A stretch of 8,318 nt of DNA from Candidatus Tagabacteria bacterium CG09_land_8_20_14_0_10_41_14 (GCA_002774055.1 PEZL01000039.1:5437-13754), one strand, 5' to 3'; shown: positions 1-5,899, counted from the stretch's first letter. The notes: generated by a model from the sequence alone, not told the origin. Made by a program: numbers and translations.

Positions 1-147
1 ATTTTGCGCGTCGGTATTTACGGAGATAAAATCCACGCTTTTCACTTTGCAGCGTATCATATGGTCTATCGTGTTTAAACCGGAGCCGCCCACGCCGATT
101 ACCTTTATTCTTGCGAATGCTTCCACTTCTGGTTTTACTCGTGTCAT
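1..147 (-). CDS. ftsZ: Cell division protein FtsZ, N-terminal fragment
   Basis: This is the first 49 codons of FtsZ, the tubulin-like GTPase that polymerises into the Z-ring at midcell; the rest lies beyond the left edge. The ATG is at 147-145. After about 13 variable residues the sequence reads IKVIGVGGSGLNTIDHMI (residues 14-31), which is the first strand and glycine-rich nucleotide-binding turn of FtsZ. VDFISVNTDAQ (38-48) follows, matching the conserved NTD segment that contacts the nucleotide. The family more often has GGGGxN where this protein has GGSGLN. A good promoter directly precedes the ATG (156-184), so ftsZ can be transcribed separately from ftsA, which lies upstream but is split from it by another gene. 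The identification is secure from the motifs, although only about an eighth of the protein is visible. Confidence 0.93.
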   Translation of the reverse strand, partial: MTRVKPEVEAFARIKVIGVGGSGLNTIDHMIRCKVKSVDFISVNTDAQN

Positions 148-155
148 TATCTACA

Positions 156-184
156 AAATTAGAAAAAAGCCGTCAAATTGTCAA
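156..184 (-). promoter_or_regulatory. Putative ftsZ promoter, leaderless
   Basis: On the minus strand a perfect -35 box TTGACA (184-179) is followed by a 17-bp spacer and a -10-like TAATTT (161-156). Transcription would start near 149, about two bases before the ftsZ ATG at 147. The spacing is ideal and the -35 is consensus; the -10 matches only partly. The -35 lies inside the left arm of the inverted repeat at 163-309. Confidence 0.55.
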
Positions 185-309
185 CCCCGTTAGAAGTCCC
201 CAACAATATTTTGTTTTAGTCAACAAAAAGAGCCGCTAGGCGGCTTTGCAAAATAAGGTTATAAAATTTTTGACTTGGCCGAACTTCTAATGGGGTCAAC
301 GGCTTTTTT
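163..309. repeat. Imperfect inverted-repeat element upstream of ftsZ
   Basis: The left arm (163-197) and right arm (283-309) are imperfect reverse complements. The ends pair as AAAAAAGCCGT with ACGGCTTTTTT, and the inner parts as CCCCGTTAGAAGT (185-197) with ACTTCTAATGGGG (283-295), with one mismatch. The left arm carries about eight extra bases between these blocks, and those bases create the TTGACA -35 box of ftsZ. A terminator-like hairpin is nested in the 85-bp interior. The arms end in runs of T on opposite strands, so a folded transcript could terminate in either direction. It may be a dispersed repeat. Confidence 0.6.
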
Positions 310-399
310 AATAGACTAAACTTTGCAATTAAAGTCAACTTTTTCTTAAACTTAAATACCAGTCAAGGATTGAATTGTCAAGACGACAACGGTTGTCAA
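172..399 (-). repeat. Cluster of eight TTGAC words, all in one orientation
   Basis: The 284-bp gap between ftsZ and the MNT-HEPN gene (148-431) has no credible ORF. It contains GTCAA (TTGAC on the minus strand) at 172, 180, 219, 295, 334, 362, 377 and 395. Three of these are extended to TTGTCAA (178, 375, 393). A perfect palindrome of GACAAC and GTTGTC around one G lies at 385-397. The cluster could be a set of binding sites, decayed or alternative -35 boxes, or chance in an AT-rich gap. Nothing shows its function directly. Confidence 0.4.
225..245 (-). terminator. Rho-independent terminator after the MNT-HEPN gene
   Basis: The minus strand has a GC-rich hairpin, AGCCGC and GCGGCT arms around a 3-base loop (231-245), followed by CTTTTTG. 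It lies about 190 bp downstream of the stop codon at 432. It would end transcripts coming from ftsA and MNT-HEPN before ftsZ, consistent with ftsZ having its own promoter. On the plus strand the hairpin is followed by only three T, so it is weaker in that direction. Confidence 0.6.
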
Positions 400-431
400 T
401 TTGATTTGTGATTATAGAAAATGTGCGGAGT

Positions 432-1280
432 TCAATTCCGAACAGTTTCTTTGACAACTTCTATAAATTCTTTAAAATACGGCCCGCTTCTTTTAATAAA
501 ATCCTCAATGCGATTCCATCGGATATCCAGATATTCATGAGCAAGAATATTGCGCAGTTCTGACCATTTTGCTAATTCTTTTCCTAGATTTTCGGAAAAG
601 TCGGGCAAGCTTCCAATGGCCCGAAGAATCTCTCTGTAACTAGAAGGAATTGGCCGCTTTTCGCTTGCCAAAATAGTTTTGGCAATATCAATTATAGTAT
701 TCATTAAATTTTCAATCCATCGTTCTGTTTGTCTTCTTTTCATGCTATCTTTTTCATATTCCAGCCGGGTAAGGCCTCGAAATTTATCAGCGTCCCTTAA
801 TTCAGAATCAAGAAAAATCAGTCGTTTATTGAGAATATCTTTGTCCTCCTCGCTTAAAGAGGATGACCGCCAATAAATTTCTGCGTATTCTTTTGCGGTC
901 TGACGATAGTCTTCTGCTTCTCGGCTTGCAATCAGCATAAATTCAAGATAAATCTTTTTGTCTTTTATTACCAAGGGCACGCCCTTTATTGCTAAAGAAG
1001 CAATGCTTGCCGCTGCGCGGTTAAGTACAATAAGGTCAACATTGTCAGTTTCTAAAATTTTAATTAAATCTCCCCAGACGTTATTTTCTTCTGGATAATC
1101 GCGATTACTCTCCCGTTCTACAATATTTGAAAGCGGCTTAAAATATACAGCGATATCCCAGTCAGAAATTTTAACCGCGCTATTTTTTGCCCGGGAACCA
1201 AAGACAAAGGCCATTGAGACATCGTTTCTTCTCGCAAAATAATCTTTCAAGGCTTTAATTTTTTCTTCTGATTGAGCCAT
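432..1280 (-). CDS. Single-chain MNT nucleotidyltransferase-HEPN (MntA-HepT-like) protein
   Basis: This 282-residue protein joins two domains that are usually separate partners of a toxin-antitoxin system. Residues 1 to about 108 form a minimal nucleotidyltransferase: GSRAKNSAVKISDWD (28-42) fits the GSx10DxD signature exactly, and VDLIVL supplies a third acidic residue, D82. Residues about 147-275 resemble HepT (DUF86): a helical body, then RNILAHEY (243-250), the Rx4HxY signature of HEPN RNases (R243, H248, Y250). In known two-gene MntA-HepT pairs, MntA adds AMP to the HepT tyrosine and silences the RNase. Here that could happen within one chain, which is inference. The gene lies 59 bp after ftsA on the same strand and is followed by a terminator and ftsZ. 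No Shine-Dalgarno precedes the ATG; a weak TATAAC (1300-1305) might serve as -10. All catalytic residues appear intact. Domain calls are firm; the biological role is uncertain. Confidence 0.82.
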   Translation of the reverse strand: MAQSEEKIKALKDYFARRNDVSMAFVFGSRAKNSAVKISDWDIAVYFKPLSNIVERESNRDYPEENNVWGDLIKILETDNVDLIVLNRAAASIASLAIKGVPLVIKDKKIYLEFMLIASREAEDYRQTAKEYAEIYWRSSSLSEEDKDILNKRLIFLDSELRDADKFRGLTRLEYEKDSMKRRQTERWIENLMNTIIDIAKTILASEKRPIPSSYREILRAIGSLPDFSENLGKELAKWSELRNILAHEYLDIRWNRIEDFIKRSGPYFKEFIEVVKETVRN

Positions 1281-1339
1281 ATCGAATTTGTATGTCTTGG
1301 TTATATCAATCGTTGTTTTTATTTTCCTGGTTCATATTT

Positions 1340-2515
1340 TTAAGGCAGGAAATTTTTGAAGATTTTTGATATGCCGTTTTTTATTTTTGAACCAAAACCA
1401 AAGGCGGATGGCGGACTTCCTTCATTAAGCCCGATAAGGCACAGTCCCAGCGCGACAGACCACGTAGGATTTTCCGTCGTTTCTTTGGAGTAACCCGGGA
1501 ATTTGGGTTGGACCAGTTGGACGGGCAATTGCAGCGTCTTTCTTGCTATCTCATCTATTCCCTTGAGATTGGTGCCGCCTCCGGTAAGAATAACGCCGGC
1601 CGGCAGAAGTTTGGAGCGTTTTATTTTGTTTAAATGCCTGTCTACTAATTCAAAAATGTCGTTAAGCCGCGGTTCAATAATACTGCTTAGTTTTCTTTTT
1701 ATGGAAACGTCCGAGCCATATGAAATTTTTAATTCTTCGGCTTCCGGCAGCACTATTTGCAGGCCGCTGGCTATATCGTATGTTATATGGTGGGAGCCGA
1801 TGGGGAAAACTTCCACCGAAATAGGGGAACCCTCTTCAAAGGCGATAATTGAAGACGTATCTCCGCCAACGTTTATTAACATACAGCCTACTTCTTTTTC
1901 TTTTTCGCTTGTTAGGATTTGGCTCATGGCCCAACAATCCGCCGCTACATCTTCCACTTCAATGCCGGCCAGGTCCATACTTTTTATGAGGCTGTTTATG
2001 TGTTTGGAGAGCGCTGTTATAAACAGCGTGTCTACTTCTAATTTTTCGCCCCGCATACCGATTGGGTTTCCGATTATTTCTTCTCCGTCTAGGGCGTAAG
2101 AAATAGGGAAAACATGCAGGATGTCTCTGTTTAATAAGTAGGAAGAGGAGTCGCGATTAAGCTGAGTTTCACCTTGCTTTAACGCTCTTTTTATATCATT
2201 CTCGCTGATTTCGTGGTCGGCTCTTGAAACCATCACCGAGCCTTTTGACCTCGCGCCTTCAACGTCCGTGCTTCCTATGGAAATAAAGGCCTTATGCGGT
2301 TTGATGTCGCTGGTTTCGTACGCTTTTTTGACGGAATTTTTTATGGCGCTTGCTACGTCATGAGCATTTATCACGCAACCCCGTCGGACACCATGAGAAG
2401 GGCTGATCCCTGTTCCTAAAATGTAAGGCATTGCTTCGTCTTTCCTGCGTTCCGCGATGATGGTTTTAACGGTGGCGGTGCCCACATCTATTGCCATTAC
2501 AACTTCACGTTTCAT
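1340..2515 (-). CDS. ftsA: Cell division protein FtsA
   Basis: FtsA is an actin-fold ATPase that anchors FtsZ filaments to the inner face of the membrane and recruits later division proteins. The 391-residue product has the actin-type phosphate-1 loop at the start (AIDVGTATVK, residues 8-17), a phosphate-2 segment LINVGGDTSS near 205-215, and an adenosine-binding segment ILTGGGTNLKG near 305-317. The FtsA-specific 1C insertion lies between about 80 and 165. The last residues, GSKIKNGISKIFKNFLP, form the short amphipathic helix that binds the membrane. Length is near the family norm of about 400-420. The ATG at 2515-2513 lies inside the inverted-repeat arm ATCCCGTTAGTGAT, directly behind ACGGG, and no ordinary ribosome-binding site is present. 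Normally ftsZ would follow; here an MNT-HEPN gene is placed between them. Confidence 0.95.
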   Translation of the reverse strand: MKREVVMAIDVGTATVKTIIAERRKDEAMPYILGTGISPSHGVRRGCVINAHDVASAIKNSVKKAYETSDIKPHKAFISIGSTDVEGARSKGSVMVSRADHEISENDIKRALKQGETQLNRDSSSYLLNRDILHVFPISYALDGEEIIGNPIGMRGEKLEVDTLFITALSKHINSLIKSMDLAGIEVEDVAADCWAMSQILTSEKEKEVGCMLINVGGDTSSIIAFEEGSPISVEVFPIGSHHITYDIASGLQIVLPEAEELKISYGSDVSIKRKLSSIIEPRLNDIFELVDRHLNKIKRSKLLPAGVILTGGGTNLKGIDEIARKTLQLPVQLVQPKFPGYSKETTENPTWSVALGLCLIGLNEGSPPSAFGFGSKIKNGISKIFKNFLP

Positions 2516-2634
2516 CCCGTTAGTGATAGGAAATGTTTTAACATTTCCGTAAATTATTTAATAAATTTTGAATAAATCTCATTTTTCTTTTTTAACCCGT
2601 TGTAAAATCTTAAGACTCGGATCACTAACGGGAT
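2514..2634. repeat. 121-bp element with 14-bp perfect terminal inverted repeats
   Basis: ATCCCGTTAGTGAT (2514-2527) and ATCACTAACGGGAT (2621-2634) are exact reverse complements separated by 93 bp. The right arm supplies the TAG stop and last codons of ybeY; the left arm overlaps the ATG of ftsA. Inside are a second hairpin (2529-2548) and a further ACCCGTT (2595-2601). It has the size and shape of a MITE-like or REP-like non-autonomous repeat and fills the ybeY-ftsA gap almost completely. Confidence 0.7.
2529..2548. repeat. Tight hairpin upstream of ftsA
   Basis: GGAAATGTT and AACATTTCC are perfect complements around two T bases, just 14 bp upstream of the ftsA ATG. No T-run follows on either strand, so it does not look like an intrinsic terminator. 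It could affect ftsA translation initiation or be part of the surrounding repeat. Confidence 0.55.
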
Positions 2635-2969
2635 TCATGTAGTTTATTATAATATAATTGTTCTAATTTTTCCATTTTTTCTCCGTGTTTTAACCCCTTC
2701 AGATGCAGCAGGCCGTGAATAAATAAAAAGGCAAGTCGTTCTTTTTTTTGTCTTATGTCAATATATATTTCGCCTTCGTCTTTGGAATAGGGAAAAGACA
2801 GCACCTCGATTTTTTTGTCTTTTTTGCGGTATTTTTTGTTTAAGTTTTTTAATCTTTTTTCACCGCTTAATATTATGCCCAACTCATATTTTTTTCCCAG
2901 TATTTTTTCTTTGATTTTTTTCCAAGGTATTTTGGGTGTTGTTTGTTTAGTTAAATTGACGATGTTCAT
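2625..2969 (-). CDS. ybeY: Endoribonuclease YbeY (rRNA maturation factor)
   Basis: YbeY is a zinc-dependent endoribonuclease that acts in 16S rRNA 3'-end maturation and ribosome quality control in the cytoplasm. The 114-residue product has the family's metal-binding signature as HGLLHLKGLKH, placing the three histidines at 85, 89 and 95. Upstream are LNKKYRKKDKKIEVLSFP (about 43-60), matching the conserved LNxxYRxKDxxTDVLSFP block, and a GEIYID segment. Two deviations from the common pattern are seen: the acidic residue usually before the last histidine (GxDH) is lysine, and the D of TDVLSFP is glutamate. At 114 residues it is shorter than the usual 150 or so, mostly at the N-terminus. It starts 7 nt after yqeY, without a Shine-Dalgarno, and its stop codon lies in a repeat arm, so its last residues may derive from the repeat. 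Confidence 0.88.
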   Translation of the reverse strand: MNIVNLTKQTTPKIPWKKIKEKILGKKYELGIILSGEKRLKNLNKKYRKKDKKIEVLSFPYSKDEGEIYIDIRQKKERLAFLFIHGLLHLKGLKHGEKMEKLEQLYYNKLHESR

Positions 2970-2976
2970 TGAGTCA

Positions 2977-3435
2977 TTAATGCTCTCGTGATTTTATGAA
3001 ATGCTTAACTGCCTCGCTCACTTTTTTGCCATCTGCCCGGCCTTTTGTTTTTGCCATTACTTCTTTCATTATTTTCCCGAAATCGGTTTCACCGCTCATT
3101 TCCGTCACGGTTTCTTTTGCCAGTTTTTTTATTTCTTCGTTGCTTAATTGTTCGGGTAGATATGTTTCAAGAATAGAAAGTTCTTCTTCCTCTTCTTTTG
3201 CGGCTTCTTTTCTCCCCGCTTTTTCATAGGCCTCTATTGCTTCGTGTCTTTTTTTGGCTTCCGCTTTTATAATGCGTTCTATTTCTTCCTGTTTCAGCCC
3301 TTCTTCTTTCTTTCCGAATTGGATTTCCGCGTTAATTATGGAAGCTAATAGTAATTTGAGCGTGCTCACTTTTTTTTGCTCTCTTTTCTTGAGAGATTCT
3401 TTGAGTTCGTTTTGTATTTTTTCTTTTAGGTCCAT
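2977..3435 (-). CDS. yqeY: YqeY/GatB C-terminal-like protein
   Basis: This is a 152-residue stand-alone YqeY-domain protein, related to the C-terminal tail domain of the GatB amidotransferase subunit that contacts tRNA. Its exact cellular role is unclear, but it is commonly encoded next to rpsU. Recognisable features are the start LKEKIQNELKESLKKRE, the central YLPEQLSNEEI (about 92-102), and the C-terminal TDFGKIMKEVMAKTKGRADGK ending in a short helix; it is rich in Lys and Glu. Two in-frame ATGs are available (3441 and 3435). I prefer 3435 because AAAGGA (3448-3443), which overlaps the rpsU stop codon, sits 7 nt from it but only about 1 nt from the first. This is the only clear Shine-Dalgarno in the window. 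Confidence 0.87.
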   Translation of the reverse strand: MDLKEKIQNELKESLKKREQKKVSTLKLLLASIINAEIQFGKKEEGLKQEEIERIIKAEAKKRHEAIEAYEKAGRKEAAKEEEEELSILETYLPEQLSNEEIKKLAKETVTEMSGETDFGKIMKEVMAKTKGRADGKKVSEAVKHFIKSREH

Positions 3436-3442
3436 CCCCATA

Positions 3443-3448
3443 TCCTTT
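3443..3448 (-). promoter_or_regulatory. Shine-Dalgarno of yqeY
   Basis: AAAGGA on the minus strand overlaps the TAA stop of rpsU and lies 7 nt before the ATG at 3435. It decides between the two in-frame start codons of yqeY and suggests that the gene is translated by re-initiation after rpsU. Confidence 0.55.
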
Positions 3449-3677
3449 ATTCTTGCGGTTTTTTATCTATTTTTCCCATCTTGTAGAGTTTTTTCATTTT
3501 TTCCAGCCGTCCAATTTTTTTAAGGACTGCTGCTTTTTTTTTGACTTTTGATTTTCTCCTAGTTTTTACCCGAGATTTTTTGAATTTCAAAAGCCGGCCT
3601 GATTGTTTCATTTGTCGGCTGAATCTTTTTAATAAACTTATATTTGTCTCTTGTTTTTTCTTTATTACTTTTACCAT
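3447..3677 (-). CDS. rpsU: Small ribosomal subunit protein bS21
   Basis: bS21 is a small basic protein of the 30S platform, close to the 16S rRNA 3' end and the anti-Shine-Dalgarno. The 76-residue product begins VKVIKKKQETNISLLKRFSR, which fits the S21 pattern of a short strand followed by the ALRRFKR-type helix, and continues as a highly basic helix (KKSRVKTRRKSKVKKKAAVLKK). It is somewhat longer than the classical 60-71 residues. Its ATG overlaps the HIT gene by 7 bp, so the two are probably translationally coupled, and yqeY follows within a few bases. The rpsU-yqeY adjacency is common in bacteria and supports the call. No Shine-Dalgarno is visible. Confidence 0.87.
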   Translation of the reverse strand: MVKVIKKKQETNISLLKRFSRQMKQSGRLLKFKKSRVKTRRKSKVKKKAAVLKKIGRLEKMKKLYKMGKIDKKPQE

Positions 3678-4015
3678 GTTATTTTTTCTATAAGCGGGGC
3701 GCCTCCCAAAAGATGAAGGTGAATATGTTCTATTTCCTGGCCGCCGTGTTCTTTTACCCTGAATAAGAGTTTATATCCTTTTTCGGAAATGTTCAAATCG
3801 CGCGCCAGTTTTTGGGCGGTTAAGATTATTTTGCCTGCCAATTTTTCGTCCGTTTCCTTAAGATCATCAATCGTCGGAATGTGGCGTTTGGGGATTATAA
3901 GAACATGTACCGGCGCGATTGGGTTTGCGTCTCTGAAGGCTATGACGTCGGCATCTTCGTAAAGTATTTCGGTGTTGATTTCTTTTTGCGCGATTTTGCA
4001 AAAGATACAGTTCAT
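3671..4015 (-). CDS. HIT-family (HINT-like) nucleotide hydrolase
   Basis: The 114-residue product is a typical single-domain HIT protein. It starts CIFCKI (residues 3-8), has the conserved block VIAFRDANPIAPVHVLIIPK (24-43) and ends with the histidine triad HIHLHLLGG (97-105), where H99 is expected to be the nucleotide-accepting histidine of the HxHxH motif. HINT enzymes hydrolyse phosphoramidate bonds of nucleoside monophosphates such as AMP-lysine, including adenylates from aminoacyl-tRNA synthetases. That gives a plausible link to hisS, whose stop codon overlaps the start of this gene as ATGA. At the other end it overlaps rpsU by 7 bp. All expected residues are present. The exact substrate cannot be read from sequence. 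Confidence 0.92.
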   Translation of the reverse strand: MNCIFCKIAQKEINTEILYEDADVIAFRDANPIAPVHVLIIPKRHIPTIDDLKETDEKLAGKIILTAQKLARDLNISEKGYKLLFRVKEHGGQEIEHIHLHLLGGAPLIEKITW

Positions 4016-5283
4016 TTTATTTTCTTCTTTAAAAAATCTGCTAGTTTGGGAAGCGGGATGGTTTCTTGTGAGGCCGTGTTCATATCCCTAAGCAGTATTG
4101 TGTTTTCAAGAAATTCTTTTTGTCCCAATATTAAAGTGTATGGAGCCTTAATTTTGTTGGCTATCTTGAGTTGGCTTTTGAGACTGTCTTTGTTTAATGA
4201 GTGGCCTATGGAGATTTTGGCCTTTCTCAATGTTTCAATTATTAATAAACTTTTGCGTCTCGCGTCTTCTCCGAGTTGTATAAGAAAAACCTTTGGCGGT
4301 TTCTGATTTTCAGAAATTTTTTCTTTGTTGGGCATTATGGATAGCACCCTGTCCAATCCGAAGGCGGCCCCTGTGCCGGGAACAGATTTATCTCCCAAAA
4401 GTTTTGCCAAATCGTCATACCTTCCTCCTCCTCCGATTTCAAGGGGTTCGTTTTCTGTGTTTATTTCAAATACGGTGCGCGTGTAGTAATCCAATCCACG
4501 TACGAGATAATGGTCAAGGTAGTACGGTATTTCGGCCGCATCAAGTGTTTCCAGCAGGTTTTTGAAATGCGCGGTACATTCTTTGCAGAGATGATTGATT
4601 ATTTGCGGCGCTTCCTGTTTCAGTTCAACGCATTTCTCATTTTTGCAGTCTAAAAGGCGCATGGGATTTGTTTTCAGTCTTTTACGGCAAGTTGGGCAGA
4701 GCGAATTTATTTTTTTGCGGTAATAAGCAATTAGCTCTTTTTTGTAAACCGGCCGGCATTCTTTACATCCGATTGAATTGATTCGTATTGAAAGATTTTT
4801 TAAGTTCGCGGCTTCCTCCAGAATTGCAAGCAGTGTTTTTATTACTGTGGCATCGGCTATGCTGTTTTCTTCTCCCAATATCTCAAGGTCAAATTGCTGG
4901 AATTCTCTGCTCCGTCCTTTTTGGGGTCTTTCGTGTCTGAAGCAGGAACCGTAGGAGTAAAACATCACCGGCTGCGGCGCGGTATGCATGCCGTATTCCA
5001 AGTAGGCCCTGACCAACGGCGCTGTTAGTTCAGGCCGCAGCGCCAATTTGTCTCCGCCCTTTGTTTTCAATTCATACATTTCTTTTTCAACTATGTCCGT
5101 ATTTTCTCCGACCGCGGCGGTAAAAAGTTCTGTTTTTTCAAGATGAGGAGTTTGGACGGGTTTGAACCCGTAAAAAGAAGCGATTGTTTGCGCGCGTTCA
5201 ATAATTTTTTGCCGTCTCAAGTATTCCATCGTTAAGATGTCGCGCATTCCTTTTGCTTTTTGAATAATTTCTTTTTTCGCCAT
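4012..5283 (-). CDS. hisS: Histidyl-tRNA synthetase
   Basis: HisRS is a class II synthetase charging tRNA-His with histidine. From the ATG at 5283 the product is 423 residues, the normal bacterial size. It opens with AKGMRDIL (about 10-17) and has LRPELT at 82-87, motif 2 as FRHERPQKGRSREFQQ (115-130), the HisRS-specific histidine-binding segment RGLDYYTRTVFE near 262-273, GGGGRYDDL near 285, and motif 3 GAAFGLDRV near 306. A cysteine-containing central segment (CKEC, CPTC, CKEC) is also usual in one bacterial HisRS branch. The C-terminal anticodon-binding domain covers roughly the last 95 residues. The frame stays open back to 5370 inside lepB, but the family N-terminus begins at MAKKEIIQ, so the shorter start is chosen. 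It lies 2 nt after lepB and overlaps the HIT gene by 4 bp. Confidence 0.96.
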   Translation of the reverse strand: MAKKEIIQKAKGMRDILTMEYLRRQKIIERAQTIASFYGFKPVQTPHLEKTELFTAAVGENTDIVEKEMYELKTKGGDKLALRPELTAPLVRAYLEYGMHTAPQPVMFYSYGSCFRHERPQKGRSREFQQFDLEILGEENSIADATVIKTLLAILEEAANLKNLSIRINSIGCKECRPVYKKELIAYYRKKINSLCPTCRKRLKTNPMRLLDCKNEKCVELKQEAPQIINHLCKECTAHFKNLLETLDAAEIPYYLDHYLVRGLDYYTRTVFEINTENEPLEIGGGGRYDDLAKLLGDKSVPGTGAAFGLDRVLSIMPNKEKISENQKPPKVFLIQLGEDARRKSLLIIETLRKAKISIGHSLNKDSLKSQLKIANKIKAPYTLILGQKEFLENTILLRDMNTASQETIPLPKLADFLKKKIK

Positions 5284-5285
5284 TT

Positions 5286-5849
5286 TTAAAAATAAATAGA
5301 CGCTTTGTTGGGAGGCCAAAGCCGCATCCAGGCTCGTCCAATAATTAAATCTTTTTGCAGGGGGCCCCATATCCGCGAGTCGGAACTTTGGCTGCGGTTA
5401 TCTCCCATTACGTAATACTCGTCGTTGCCAAGCGTGACTGTCAGGTTGTCCATGGGTTTATTTTGGAGATAAGTTTCTTCTATGTCTACTCCTCCAGGGA
5501 ATTCTTCATTGTATATGCGAATTTCCCCGTTATTTATTTCTATTGTTTCGTTGGGCATGCCTATTATTCTTTTTATAAAAAACTTTGAAGGGTTGTTCGG
5601 ATAGCGGAAAATTATAATTTCTCCTCTTGCCGGTCCTCGGAAATGATAAGAAAATTCGTCCACAATTAGATATTCTCCGTTTTCAAAATTGGGCACCATG
5701 GAAGAACCGCTTACAATGAAGGGTTGGGCCACCCAAAGGCGTATGGGTATGATGATTATGGCGGCGATGGCGGTAAATTTTACAAATTCCCACAATGATT
5801 GCCTGAGGTTGCTGTTTCGTGTTGAGTTTTCTTGTTTTTTTGTTTTCAT
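5286..5849 (-). CDS. lepB: Signal peptidase I
   Basis: This membrane-bound serine protease removes signal peptides from secreted proteins. The 187-residue chain has a basic N-terminus, one transmembrane helix (about 22-41, FVKFTAIAAIIIIPIRLWVA), then the catalytic serine box SGSSMVPNF (S50) and the lysine box FFIKRIIGMPNE (K93), giving the Ser/Lys dyad. The GDNRSQSSDSRIWG box is at 149-162. Length matches the short, one-helix Gram-positive-type enzymes. The protease domain would face outside. It is the first gene of the minus-strand operon leading into hisS (2 nt gap), and the promoter 5858-5886 puts the transcript start about 2 nt before the ATG. All catalytic residues are intact. Confidence 0.95.
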   Translation of the reverse strand: MKTKKQENSTRNSNLRQSLWEFVKFTAIAAIIIIPIRLWVAQPFIVSGSSMVPNFENGEYLIVDEFSYHFRGPARGEIIIFRYPNNPSKFFIKRIIGMPNETIEINNGEIRIYNEEFPGGVDIEETYLQNKPMDNLTVTLGNDEYYVMGDNRSQSSDSRIWGPLQKDLIIGRAWMRLWPPNKASIYF

Positions 5850-5857
5850 TGATTCTT

Positions 5858-5886
5858 ATTATATATAGAAAAAAGAAAAAAATCAA
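5858..5886 (-). promoter_or_regulatory. Putative lepB operon promoter, leaderless
   Basis: Minus strand: -35-like TTGATT (5886-5881), a 17-bp spacer, and a perfect -10 TATAAT (5863-5858). The start of transcription should fall near 5851, two bases before the lepB ATG at 5849. It probably drives lepB-hisS-HIT-rpsU-yqeY-ybeY. Confidence 0.65.
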
Positions 5887-5899
5887 GGTTTTGTACCGG

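Noticed and set aside
425..441. tRNA T-arm-like GTTCAATTC that might mark a tRNA attachment site
   Set aside because: Only a 4-bp stem (CGGA/TCCG) forms, no acceptor, D-arm or anticodon arm is found nearby, and it overlaps the end of the MNT-HEPN gene.
1503..2099. 198-codon plus-strand open frame opposite ftsA
   Set aside because: It is Ser/Pro/Ile-rich with no recognisable motif and lies entirely within the well-supported ftsA gene.
2529..2548. Hairpin as a terminator between ybeY and ftsA
   Set aside because: No T-run follows on either strand, and on the minus strand it is directly followed by the ftsA start.
5284..5370. 29-residue N-terminal extension of HisRS overlapping lepB
   Set aside because: It is read through the lepB coding sequence in another frame, and the HisRS family N-terminus begins at MAKKEIIQ (5283).
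5683..5886. 67-codon minus-strand open frame overlapping the start of lepB
   Set aside because: It runs through the lepB promoter and lepB itself in another frame, and its His/Ile/Thr-rich product has no domain.
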